A stretch of 64,000 nucleotides of DNA from an uncultured Pseudomonadota bacterium. Its GTDB lineage: Bacteria > Myxococcota_A > UBA796 > SXON01. A program made the translations under genes and the position numbers. The DNA lies in assembly GCA_903844155.1 (NCBI GenBank), contig CAIMSU010000298.1, forward strand, positions 21,115 through 85,114. The letters are read 5' to 3'. Shown here piece by piece: positions 35,287 through 42,695 of the stretch. Positions within the stretch are counted from its first letter, which is position 1. Each line of letters starts with the position of its first letter. A model generated the notes under the pieces. That model was given only the letters and a program-made list of their open reading frames with translations, was not told where the DNA came from and ran no database searches.

Positions 35287-36912
35287 CTACATCCCGTCGC
35301 CGTAGTACAGGTAGACGACGCCGCTGTTCGCGGCGCTTCCGGTCGCGTTGTAGGCGCCGATCGCGAGGTCGGAGTTGCCGTCGCCGTTGAAGTCGCCGGC
35401 TGCGGCGCTCACCGCGTAGTCGTTGGCGTTGGTCCCGTGGAACGCAACGGTCGCCCCGTCGCTGGCCGCCTTTGACCCGCGAACGTCGGTCGGGAGCACC
35501 CACACCGAGCCGCGGCTGTCGGCGTCCTCGACCCCCACGCCGCTCACCAGCACCTCGGAGACGCCGTCGCCATCAAAGTCTCCGCCGCGCGCCACCTCAA
35601 ACCCGAAGTTGCCGCTGGCGACCTCGCCCGTATACGTCCCGCGCGCAAACCCGAGGCCCTCGTCGCCCGAAAACGGCCCGGTCATCAGGTACACGGCTCC
35701 TTTTTGCGAGGTACCCGCGTAGTCGCCGATGGCGAGATCGCCGTAGCCGTCGCCGTCGATGTCGCCGAGCCCTGCGAGGCTGTCCGGCATGTAGCCGGAG
35801 CCCTGCACGCCCGCAGTGCCGATGACGGCCTCCGCGGTCTCGTCTGCGTACCCGACCCCGCAGGCCGGGCCGGCGATCACGTAGACGAGGCTCTGGTTTC
35901 CCGACCCGAACCCGCCGACGACGAGGTCGTCGAGGCCGTCGCCATCCGAGTCGGGGATCACGGCGACGGAATAGCCGAATCCGCTGTTCCCCTGCAGATA
36001 CCATCGCCCGTCGGCCGCAGCCCCCGTCCCGGAGCCGTGGGCCGGGTCGAGCCACACGAAGGCCGCACCGCTACGCCCGCCCGAGCTGGTGTCGCCCGCG
36101 GAGCCGACGGCGAGGTCGCTCAGGCCGTCGCCATCGAGGTCCCCGCCGCTGATGTCCCGCCCGAAGGAGTCCTGGTTGGTGATCCCCGTCCAGAGATCGG
36201 AGGCCGTGGTGACACCCCCGCTCGCCGGCCCGTCCCAGAGATCCACCTCGTTCGCCGGATAACCCGATGCGCCGGCCGCAAAGTCGGGGACGCCGTCGCC
36301 GTCCGCGTCCGCGAGCGCGGCAACGTCAACCCCAAGCTGGTGGGCCGTCGACGACGAAAACGTCGCAACCGCGCCCGTCGCCGAAGCCACGCCCGGAGCG
36401 GGAGACGCGACCAGGAGCGCCTCGCCCTTCAGCCCCTTCGCCCCGTTCGCGCCGACCAGCAGGTCGTCCTTCCCATCGGCGTCCGCGTCAATCACGGCCA
36501 GCGACGCCCCGAAGTAGTCGTCGGCACCTGTGCCGTCGATCTCGCCCGCTGCCGTTGACATGTCGACATCTCCGGAGAGCCCGCAGGCCCCGGCGGAGCC
36601 GTCGCAGTCGTCGTCCTTGCCGTTGTTGCAGATCTCGGTCGCGCCAGGGTGCACGCTGGCATCCGCGTCGTCGCAGTCGCCAGCGGCCACGGTGTAGCCA
36701 TCGCCGTCTGCGTCGGGGGAGGCCGTGTCGGTGTCCGAGTCGGTATCCGTGTCCGTGTCGGTGTCCGAATCGGTGTCGGCATCCGTGTCGGAATCGGTGT
36801 CCGTGTCTGCGGAGCTATCGGCGTTCGTCGCGGAGTCTGCCGCGGAGCTGTCAGTCGCCGCGTGGTCCTTGGAGCGGCAGCCGGTGGCGGCCAGGAGGGC
36901 GAAAAGCAGCAT
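35287..36912 (-). CDS. FG-GAP repeat lipoprotein with MopE-type segment and Asp/Thr tract
   Basis: A 541-residue protein from ATG 36912. Lipobox ATGC ends the signal. Residues about 25-68 are an Asp/Ser/Thr tract, then a MopE-like metal-binding segment (DADGDGYTVAAGDCDDADAS, followed by EICNNGKDDDCDG). The rest is about seven FG-GAP/integrin-alpha repeats with DxDxDG loops (DADADGKDDLLVG, DSDGDGLDDLVVGG), a calcium-binding beta-propeller. A surface adhesin or scaffold role fits the family. It heads an operon with the TPM gene. Confidence 0.88.
   Translation of the reverse strand: MLLFALLAATGCRSKDHAATDSSAADSATNADSSADTDTDSDTDADTDSDTDTDTDTDSDTDTASPDADGDGYTVAAGDCDDADASVHPGATEICNNGKDDDCDGSAGACGLSGDVDMSTAAGEIDGTGADDYFGASLAVIDADADGKDDLLVGANGAKGLKGEALLVASPAPGVASATGAVATFSSSTAHQLGVDVAALADADGDGVPDFAAGASGYPANEVDLWDGPASGGVTTASDLWTGITNQDSFGRDISGGDLDGDGLSDLAVGSAGDTSSGGRSGAAFVWLDPAHGSGTGAAADGRWYLQGNSGFGYSVAVIPDSDGDGLDDLVVGGFGSGNQSLVYVIAGPACGVGYADETAEAVIGTAGVQGSGYMPDSLAGLGDIDGDGYGDLAIGDYAGTSQKGAVYLMTGPFSGDEGLGFARGTYTGEVASGNFGFEVARGGDFDGDGVSEVLVSGVGVEDADSRGSVWVLPTDVRGSKAASDGATVAFHGTNANDYAVSAAAGDFNGDGNSDLAIGAYNATGSAANSGVVYLYYGDGM
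36720..36838. repeat. Short-period tandem repeat encoding the Asp/Ser/Thr tract
   Basis: Imperfect 6-bp units (GTGTCG, GTATCC, GTGTCC and variants on the plus strand) repeat for about 110 bp and encode alternating Asp-Thr and Asp-Ser on the minus strand. This is prone to length variation by slippage, so tract length may differ between strains. Confidence 0.75.
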
Positions 36913-37065
36913 GGCCCGGTCCGATGTCAGGGAGGCAGTGTAGCATGCGGCGTTCGGTGGTTGGGTGGCCAAGGAGAAGGCGCGACTTCGTGCCCCGCAC
37001 GAAGCGTGCCTTCGACGCGGTCAGCAGCGGTCGCGCTCGCCCGCAGCGGCGCAGGTGTGGACTCG

Positions 37066-37173
37066 TCAAGGGAGGTCACGAACGCGCGCAGTTGGTCGAA
37101 AGCCAAGGCGCGACGAGAATAAACAGCCATCACCGGACCGAAGGGGCCGGTGTTGGCTGGCCAGGACGATCAT
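37066..37173 (-). pseudogene. Possible remnant of the toxin partner of UPF0175 gene
   Basis: An ATG at 37173 overlaps the antitoxin stop as ATGA, the usual coupling in these modules. The frame begins MIVLASQ, reminiscent of the PIN-like DUF3368 toxin start, but stops after 35 codons where about 160 are expected. Only 150 bp then remain before the next gene. I read it as a decayed toxin gene; the similarity is short. Confidence 0.4.
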
Positions 37174-37448
37174 CTGGGTGCTGGACGAACAAGGGCGAGC
37201 TTGTCGAGGGTCTCAAGGTCCTGTGTGATGTCGGCCGATGACACGCGAACAACCGGGACTCCGTGCTCGCGAACGAGGTCCAGGAATGCGGACGCCGCCA
37301 GACCGAGCGCTCGAGCGGCCGCGCGCCACGTCATCCGCTCGCTCCGGACCGCGTCAAGTACCAGTAGAACGCGGGCACGCTCGCCCGCGCCCGAGTCGGC
37401 GAGCGCGCTCGGGACGGAGATGGTCAATTGAACGGAGTCGGCGTGCAT
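37170..37448 (-). CDS. UPF0175 family antitoxin-like protein
   Basis: A 92-residue protein. The C-terminal half has the UPF0175 pattern: ERMTWRAAARALGLAASAF (a helix-turn-helix-like stretch), then LVREHGVPVVRVSSAD and ITQDLETL. These proteins act as antitoxins next to DUF3368/PIN toxins (family knowledge). Here the downstream partner seems truncated, so the gene may be an orphan. It lies just upstream of the first 167-bp structured repeat and points away from it. Confidence 0.82.
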   Translation of the reverse strand: MHADSVQLTISVPSALADSGAGERARVLLVLDAVRSERMTWRAAARALGLAASAFLDLVREHGVPVVRVSSADITQDLETLDKLALVRPAPR

Positions 37449-37516
37449 GGGCTCAGTGTAGTCCCCCTACCGGTCGGGTGCGACAAGCGCGTGCGGCAAC
37501 GTGGGCTCCGATCGCC

Positions 37517-37683
37517 GCTTGTACTTGAACAAGTTGCGTTCTTCGAGCGAAAACCCGAAACGCCCGCCCCTCCAAGCCGGAAAAGCGGGCGTTCGCAGGT
37601 CTGGTGGGCGCTAAGAGAGCACGTTCGAACTTTCTGCTACACGCCGGATCCGGAGGTCAGGGTGCAGATGGAAACGTTCAAGC
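37517..37683. repeat. Structured 167-bp repeat, copy 1
   Basis: Bounded by GCTTGTAC and GTTCAAGC (one mismatch as inverted ends). A hairpin at 37559-37593 pairs AACGCCCGC with GCGGGCGTT. Then come the conserved palindromes GTTCGAAC and CCGGATCCGG. About 19 bp after the right end are also conserved among copies. No protein is convincing in any frame. See copies 2 and 3. Confidence 0.85.
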
Positions 37684-37720
37684 TGATGTTTTCGGGGACG
37701 GGTAGGAATCCCTCGCACGA

Positions 37721-39190
37721 CTATGTCGCACCCACGTGCAGCGCGTAGAGCACCGGATGCCCGTCGTCCGCGGAGGAGCCGAGCACCATCGGCTCGCCGT
37801 CGACCATGAACATCATGAGGGGGTGGAGGTCGCCTGGCGCGCCTACGCTCCCGCCGAAGGTGATCGTAGGCGTGTCGCAGGGGTTGTTCGGGAGTCGCCA
37901 TTCACCCGCGATCGGGTCGAGGAGGACGGGGGTGTGGTCCTCGGTGTCGCTCAGCCACAGTTCGCCCACGTCCGGGATCGTCACGAAGCCCGACACAAAG
38001 TCCTGTTCGCCTGCCAGCTCCGTCCACTCCCCCGCCGCGGTGAGCAAATAGACCCCATCGGAGCGACCGACCTGCAGTCCGTCGGTCGTGGGTTGAAGCG
38101 ACGATATCTCCGCGTCGTTGGGGATGTCCGTCGCGACTCCGGTGTCGAGATCCCACGCCCGCAGCCCGCCGGTCAAGCCATCGGCAACGTACAGCCGACC
38201 GTCCATCACGGCCGCGGCTGTCGCGTAGTACTCCGGCAGGCCGGCGAGCCCGAGGTTCGTGGACGTACCCGCCCGGGGATCGATGCGGAACGCTTCGGAG
38301 GCCAACCCATCGGCGCCCTCATTGGTGATCAACACCACGGGGGCGTCGTCCGAGGTCGCCAGTACGACGCCGTTGGCGTACGCGCTGTGCGTCGGGAGCT
38401 TGATCCCGGCGATGAAATCGCCGCTCAGGGGATCGAAGCGCAACACCTCGGGTTGCATGTTGTCGACGTCCGGATCGTACACGTCGGCGAGCAGCAATAC
38501 CTCTCCGTCGAAGCCGGTCGCCCCGGTGATGTGGCCGCCATAAAGCCGCTGGCCATCGGCGGAAAGGACGTACAGAGGGTCCACTTCTATCGGTCGGGCG
38601 TCGATGCTCACCGTGAACGGCGTAGGATCGAACTGTGTCGTCGGGAAGTCGGAGTACACGACCTCCTGTAGCCAGGCATCGCCCGCGTCGATCCCCGTCA
38701 CCATGCCGCAGGCGTCGTCGAGCGCCGCGGCCACGGCAAGGTCGCGGGGGCCTTTCGCACAGGCCCGCGCGAACGCCTCATGGGCGCGAACAGTCTCTGT
38801 TGGGTAGGAGAGACTCTCCTCGACGCTGTCTGGGGGAAACGCACCTGCCGGCCATGATGGCCGTAGATCCTCGTGGTAGTCGACCGCGTGGCACAGCTCG
38901 TGAACCACGGTCTCGTGCACCGAGCTGCTGTCGGCCTGCACGAGGATCGGGCTGCGGTCCCCCTGGTACCATCCGACCGTATCCGAGCCAGGCTCATCGT
39001 CCGGGACCTCGTCCAGTGCTTCGATCCCTGGCACGCAGACCCCCTCCCGGCCCGTCCATGTCGCGAAGTCGCTGATGGTGTCGCCGATCTCGGTCAGCAC
39101 GTCGTCGCTCACGCCGCCATCCGGATCCTCGACCGTCATCTCCTCAAAAGTCGGGCATGGAGCGCATGCGAGCAGCCAAAGCAGGACCAT
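37721..39190 (-). CDS. Lipoprotein with HExxH-like zinc motif and beta-propeller
   Basis: A 489-residue protein from ATG 39190. Signal LLWLLAC provides the lipidated Cys. The first 170 residues include VVHELCHAVDYHED, a HExxH zinc-protease motif with downstream Glu candidates in PPDSVEESLSYP. The remainder is a propeller-like repeat region (VLYVLSADGQRLYGG, GRLYVADGLTGGLRAW). The combination suggests a surface metallopeptidase fused to a propeller; activity is unproven. It lies between repeat copies 1 and 2, opposite in strand to its small neighbours, and resembles the other chromosomal propeller lipoproteins. Confidence 0.8.
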   Translation of the reverse strand: MVLLWLLACAPCPTFEEMTVEDPDGGVSDDVLTEIGDTISDFATWTGREGVCVPGIEALDEVPDDEPGSDTVGWYQGDRSPILVQADSSSVHETVVHELCHAVDYHEDLRPSWPAGAFPPDSVEESLSYPTETVRAHEAFARACAKGPRDLAVAAALDDACGMVTGIDAGDAWLQEVVYSDFPTTQFDPTPFTVSIDARPIEVDPLYVLSADGQRLYGGHITGATGFDGEVLLLADVYDPDVDNMQPEVLRFDPLSGDFIAGIKLPTHSAYANGVVLATSDDAPVVLITNEGADGLASEAFRIDPRAGTSTNLGLAGLPEYYATAAAVMDGRLYVADGLTGGLRAWDLDTGVATDIPNDAEISSLQPTTDGLQVGRSDGVYLLTAAGEWTELAGEQDFVSGFVTIPDVGELWLSDTEDHTPVLLDPIAGEWRLPNNPCDTPTITFGGSVGAPGDLHPLMMFMVDGEPMVLGSSADDGHPVLYALHVGAT

Positions 39191-39319
39191 CGCGGGACTG
39201 TACCACCGGAAGTGCCGCGGTGCCGACGAGCCTCGCGGCGCAGGTGGGACGTGGGTTTGGCTCGATTGCTGAGCCGCGGGGCCATCGCCGCGGGCGTGGG
39301 CGGCGACTATACTGCGACC

Positions 39320-39568
39320 ATGTCCTCCACCTTCCACACCGTCGCGATCGAAGCGCTCAACCTGGATCAGGCCGATCGCCTGCGTCTCGCCGCCGAGCTG
39401 ATCGACAGCGTGGAGGGACCGGCGGATCCCGGCTGGGAGCGAGCTTGGAGCGCTGAGCTCGACCGCCGGTCCGCCGCGGCGGATGCCCGGGAGGCTCGCG
39501 GAGAGCCCCGCGGGATCCCCTGGTCGGAGGTGCGGGCCGGCGTGCTGAAGCGGCTCGCGGAGCGATGA
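39320..39568 (+). CDS. Addiction-module antitoxin (Unstab_antitox type)
   Basis: An 82-residue protein from ATG 39320. LDQADRLRLAAELIDSVEG followed by a Trp-rich WERAWSAELDRR helix and IPWSEVRAGVLKRL is the pattern of the PF09720 addiction-module component. Such proteins bind and neutralise RelE/ParE-type toxins. The stop overlaps the toxin start as ATGA. Confidence 0.88.
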   Translation: MSSTFHTVAIEALNLDQADRLRLAAELIDSVEGPADPGWERAWSAELDRRSAAADAREARGEPRGIPWSEVRAGVLKRLAER

Positions 39569-39879
39569 GCCTCCGGCAGGTGCTGCTGCCAGAGGCGGCG
39601 GAGGAGCTCCTTGAGGCATCCGAGTGGTACGAGGACCGTCGCCCGGGGCTCGGGGCGGAGTTCGTGGGAGCCGTTGAACATGCGATGAACGCGGCGGCGA
39701 ATGCCCCTTTGGCTGCCGCTGCCTGGCCCGGCAGCCGTCGGCACCGCCGCCGCGTCATGGAACGGTTCCCGTACATCCTGGTGTACGAGCTCAGGGACGA
39801 CGCTATCGAGTTCGTCGCGGTCGCACATACAAGCCGCGAACCTGGCTATTGGTTGAAGCGGAGCGCGGGGAGCCGTTAG
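39565..39879 (+). CDS. RelE/ParE-superfamily toxin
   Basis: A 104-residue protein. LLPEAAEELLEASEWYEDRRPGLGAEFV, then a central helix and RHRRRVMERFPYILVYELRDDAIEFVAVAH with final R-x-P-x-YW are typical of the ParE/RelE fold. Targets are ribosome-bound mRNA or DNA gyrase depending on subtype; the subtype is not settled. Coupled to the antitoxin by ATGA. Repeat copy 2 begins 14 bp after its stop. Confidence 0.9.
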   Translation: MSLRQVLLPEAAEELLEASEWYEDRRPGLGAEFVGAVEHAMNAAANAPLAAAAWPGSRRHRRRVMERFPYILVYELRDDAIEFVAVAHTSREPGYWLKRSAGSR

Positions 39880-39892
39880 GCTCGGACCTGTC

Positions 39893-40059
39893 GCTTGAAC
39901 TCGAACAAGACCACTTCTACGCCCTGAAACCCGAAACGCCCGCCTCTCCACATCGGAAAAGCGGGCGTTCGCAGGTCTGGTGGGGGCTAAGAGAACAGGT
40001 TCGAACTTTCTGCTACACGCCGGGACCGGAGGTCAGGGTGCAGATGGATGTGTTCAAGC
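39893..40059. repeat. Structured 167-bp repeat, copy 2
   Basis: Perfect inverted ends GCTTGAAC/GTTCAAGC. The hairpin at 39935-39969 pairs AACGCCCGC with GCGGGCGTT. GTTCGAAC and CCGGGACCGG lie further right. It is identical in length and close in sequence to copy 1, and lies directly downstream of the RelE/ParE toxin gene. Confidence 0.87.
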
Positions 40060-40210
40060 TGGTGTTCTCGGGGACCGGGATTGAGGCCAGCCGAGAAATC
40101 CTGCGTGTGAGGTGCGCGGCGAGCGACCGGACGGCGGTGGCAACGCTGGTCCGCCGTCCCGAGGGGATTATAGTGTAGACGTTATATGGCCTGCACGATA
40201 TAGTCAACGC

Positions 40211-40441
40211 ATGCCACGGCTGGCCTCCTTCGACGGAGTCGACATCTACATGTACTTCAAGGACCACGCACCGCCCCACGTGCACGCCTTCCACGGTGAC
40301 GAAGAGGTTCTGGTGGTCATTCGCGACGGGTCCGTCTACGCCGGCGCGTTATCCAGCAACAAGCTGGGTTTGGTGCGGGACTACGTCGCGGCGAACGTCG
40401 AAGCGCTGCTTGCCCGCTGGGCCGCTTTCGGAGGTGGATGA
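40211..40441 (+). CDS. DUF4160 protein
   Basis: A 76-residue protein. MPRLASFDGVDIYMYFKDHAPPHVHAFHGD is the DUF4160 signature with its HxPPHxHA histidines, followed by a short strand-helix end. DUF4160 genes usually precede a DUF2442 gene, as here, and the pair is suspected to be a toxin-antitoxin or related module. It overlaps the next gene by 4 bp (ATGA). Confidence 0.9.
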   Translation: MPRLASFDGVDIYMYFKDHAPPHVHAFHGDEEVLVVIRDGSVYAGALSSNKLGLVRDYVAANVEALLARWAAFGGG

Positions 40442-40923
40442 TGATCAAAGTCACGACCGTGAAGGCGCTGGCCGGGTGCAAGCTGGATCTCTCGTTCACG
40501 GACGGCACCCAGGGGGTAGCGGACCTCTCCGGGGACCTGGATGGTGCCCTCGGCCAGCTTGCCGACCCCGAGGTCTGGAAGCTCGCGCACGTCGAACGAG
40601 GCGTCGTCACCTGGAACGACGAACTGGACATCGCCCCCGAGTTTCTCTACGCCCGCGCACACCAACTCCAGCCGCCTCGGACGGGGGACGACGTCGCCGC
40701 CAACCAGCTCGCAGTCACGATGCGCGAGCTTCGCGCGTTCGCCGGGCGGTCTCAGGTCGAGGTGGCGGAGGCCATGGGAGTCGCCCAGGCCGAAGTGTCC
40801 CGACTGGAAGGCCGGACGGACACCAAGCTCTCGACGATCGAGCGATATGTGAAGGCGCTCGGCGGGGAAGTCGAGGTCGTGGCCCGCTTCGGGGATCGCT
40901 CGCTGCGGCTCCACATCGGTTGA
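40438..40923 (+). CDS. DUF2442 plus XRE helix-turn-helix protein
   Basis: A 161-residue protein; ATG 40438 (ATGA overlap) or ATG 40441. Residues 1-75 match DUF2442 (LDLSFTDGTQGVADLSGDL, VWKLAHVERGVVTW, PEFLYARA). Residues 90-150 are an XRE helix-turn-helix (SQVEVAEAMGVAQAEVSRLEG, TLxxYVxALGGEVEV type). It probably represses its own operon and counters DUF4160. Repeat copy 3 begins 13 bp after its stop. Confidence 0.9.
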   Translation: MMIKVTTVKALAGCKLDLSFTDGTQGVADLSGDLDGALGQLADPEVWKLAHVERGVVTWNDELDIAPEFLYARAHQLQPPRTGDDVAANQLAVTMRELRAFAGRSQVEVAEAMGVAQAEVSRLEGRTDTKLSTIERYVKALGGEVEVVARFGDRSLRLHIG

Positions 40924-40935
40924 GAGACGCCGGCT

Positions 40936-41103
40936 GCTTGAACCTTGAGATTTAGCCTCGCACGTCTAGAAACGCCGAACCCCCGCTTCCGGACTCGCCG
41001 AAAACGGGGGTTCAATTGTGCTGGTGGGGGCTAAGAGAACAGGTTCGAACTTTCTGCTTCGCCCCGGATCCGGAGGTCAGGGTGCAGATGGATCAGTTCA
41101 AGC
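40936..41103. repeat. Structured 168-bp repeat, copy 3
   Basis: Perfect inverted ends GCTTGAAC/GTTCAAGC. The central hairpin at 40977-41013 pairs GAACCCCCG with CGGGGGTTC, a different stem from copies 1 and 2 at the same place, so pairing is kept while sequence changes. GTTCGAAC and CCGGATCCGG are conserved. It directly follows the DUF2442-XRE gene. Confidence 0.87.
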
Positions 41104-41452
41104 TGATGATCTCTGGGACGGGGCTGGAAACCCGTGGGTGTGCGCGGCAGGATGTCAAGCCCGCTGGACATAACGCGGTCCCCGCCGAGCCGGAAGTGCC
41201 CCGCGTCAAATGCGCGGCGGTGGACAGGGTGGACCTGGTGCCCGTCGCGGCAGTCGTGGCACCGGTGCCCACGCCGCTCGGGGAGCGGGTCGGGGCGGGC
41301 GTCGTGAGGCGCAGGTTTCAATACTCGGGTTCAACGGGGTGATTCTCGGCGCGCGAGGTCCGGCGGCACCGGAAGCCCGCCGCCTGGACCAACCGGTCGG
41401 CCAGCCGGTCGCGGCTGGGGTCATTCGGAGGCGGCGAACGTGAGCGGGCGAG
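41104..41452. other. 349 bp without a recognisable gene
   Basis: Begins with the conserved flank of repeat copy 3, then GC-rich sequence. Open frames cross it on both strands but have no conserved motif or ribosome binding site. It may hold a decayed cassette gene. It leads into the iteron cluster. Confidence 0.45.
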
Positions 41453-41691
41453 TGCAGATCGTATCGCTGGCGCGACGAGCGATACGATCTGCATCGAATC
41501 GCGGCTGTCCGCGTTCCCAGATCGTATGTATATGCGTTCCGATTCGCACTCAGTGCACGCCAATCTGAGCGCGTATCGGGCGGGTGAGCGATACGATTCG
41601 CACTCGTCGTCTCGACCGATTGACGATGATGCGAGACGATCCGCACTCGTCACGGTGAGCCGGAGGAGCATCCGATACGATTCGCACTCAG
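41453..41691. promoter_or_regulatory. Cluster of iterons upstream of AbiEi-like gene
   Basis: Consensus GCGATACGATTCGCACTCG occurs at 41588-41606 (exact), 41631-41649 (GCGAGACGATCCGCACTCG), 41671-41691 (close) and 41539-41553 (partial). A head-to-head pair at 41453-41468 and 41478-41493 forms a 16-bp perfect inverted repeat with a 9-bp gap. A half site lies at 41518-41527. The last copy ends 17 bp before ATG 41709. It is likely an operator array for the adjacent regulator, or a replication iteron set. Confidence 0.75.
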
Positions 41692-41708
41692 CGCGATAGG
41701 GGGGGCGG

Positions 41709-42086
41709 ATGTCGCAGCGCGGTGCCCTTGCCCTCCTCGTGGATGAGCGTCAGCTCTCCGGACGACTGACCTTCAGCCGGGACGAGGTCAAGGACGAGCT
41801 GGGTGTCACTGGCGACGCCGTGAAGCAGGCCGTGCTGCGCCTGGCGAAGCATCGCCGTGTTGTCTCGCCGCGCCGCGGGTTCTACGTCATCGTGCCGTTG
41901 GAGGATCGGGAACGCGGCGCGCCCGCGCTGGAGCGGTGGCTGCCCGAGCTGCTCCGACACCAGGGGGTGCGCGCCAGCGAGACCGTCGTTGATGGCGACG
42001 AGGTGCTGGTCAGCGTCGACCGGGCGCAGCGGCCGATGACGTGTGGGTCGTGGCGCGTGCGTTTTCAGGTTCGAGGACGGGGCTGA
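41709..42086 (+). CDS. AbiEi-like antitoxin/regulator, shortened
   Basis: A 125-residue protein. The N-terminal 60 residues are the winged helix of type IV AbiEi antitoxins: FSRDEVKDELGVTGDAVKQAVLRLAK and SPRRGFYVIVP. After LERWLPELLRHQG the usual LLSAAxxHGA segment is missing, and the chain goes to RPMTCGSWRVRFQVR, equivalent to the end of the AbiEi middle domain. The protein is thus internally shortened and lacks the C-terminal domain. No AbiEii nucleotidyltransferase toxin follows. The iteron array upstream fits autoregulation. Confidence 0.7.
   Translation: MSQRGALALLVDERQLSGRLTFSRDEVKDELGVTGDAVKQAVLRLAKHRRVVSPRRGFYVIVPLEDRERGAPALERWLPELLRHQGVRASETVVDGDEVLVSVDRAQRPMTCGSWRVRFQVRGRG

Positions 42087-42695
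<609 letters not shown>

Noticed and set aside
37600..37660. Reverse-strand tRNA-like T-arm (GTTCGAAC) and CCA-like TGG in each repeat copy
   Set aside because: T-stem pairing is poor, the acceptor distance is about 5 nt too long and no matching 5' acceptor or anticodon arm exists, so it is not a tRNA gene.
37516..41122. Classic integron attC sites
   Set aside because: The GTTRRRY core is not satisfied (GTTCAAG) and no integron integrase is present, so I call them attC-like at most.
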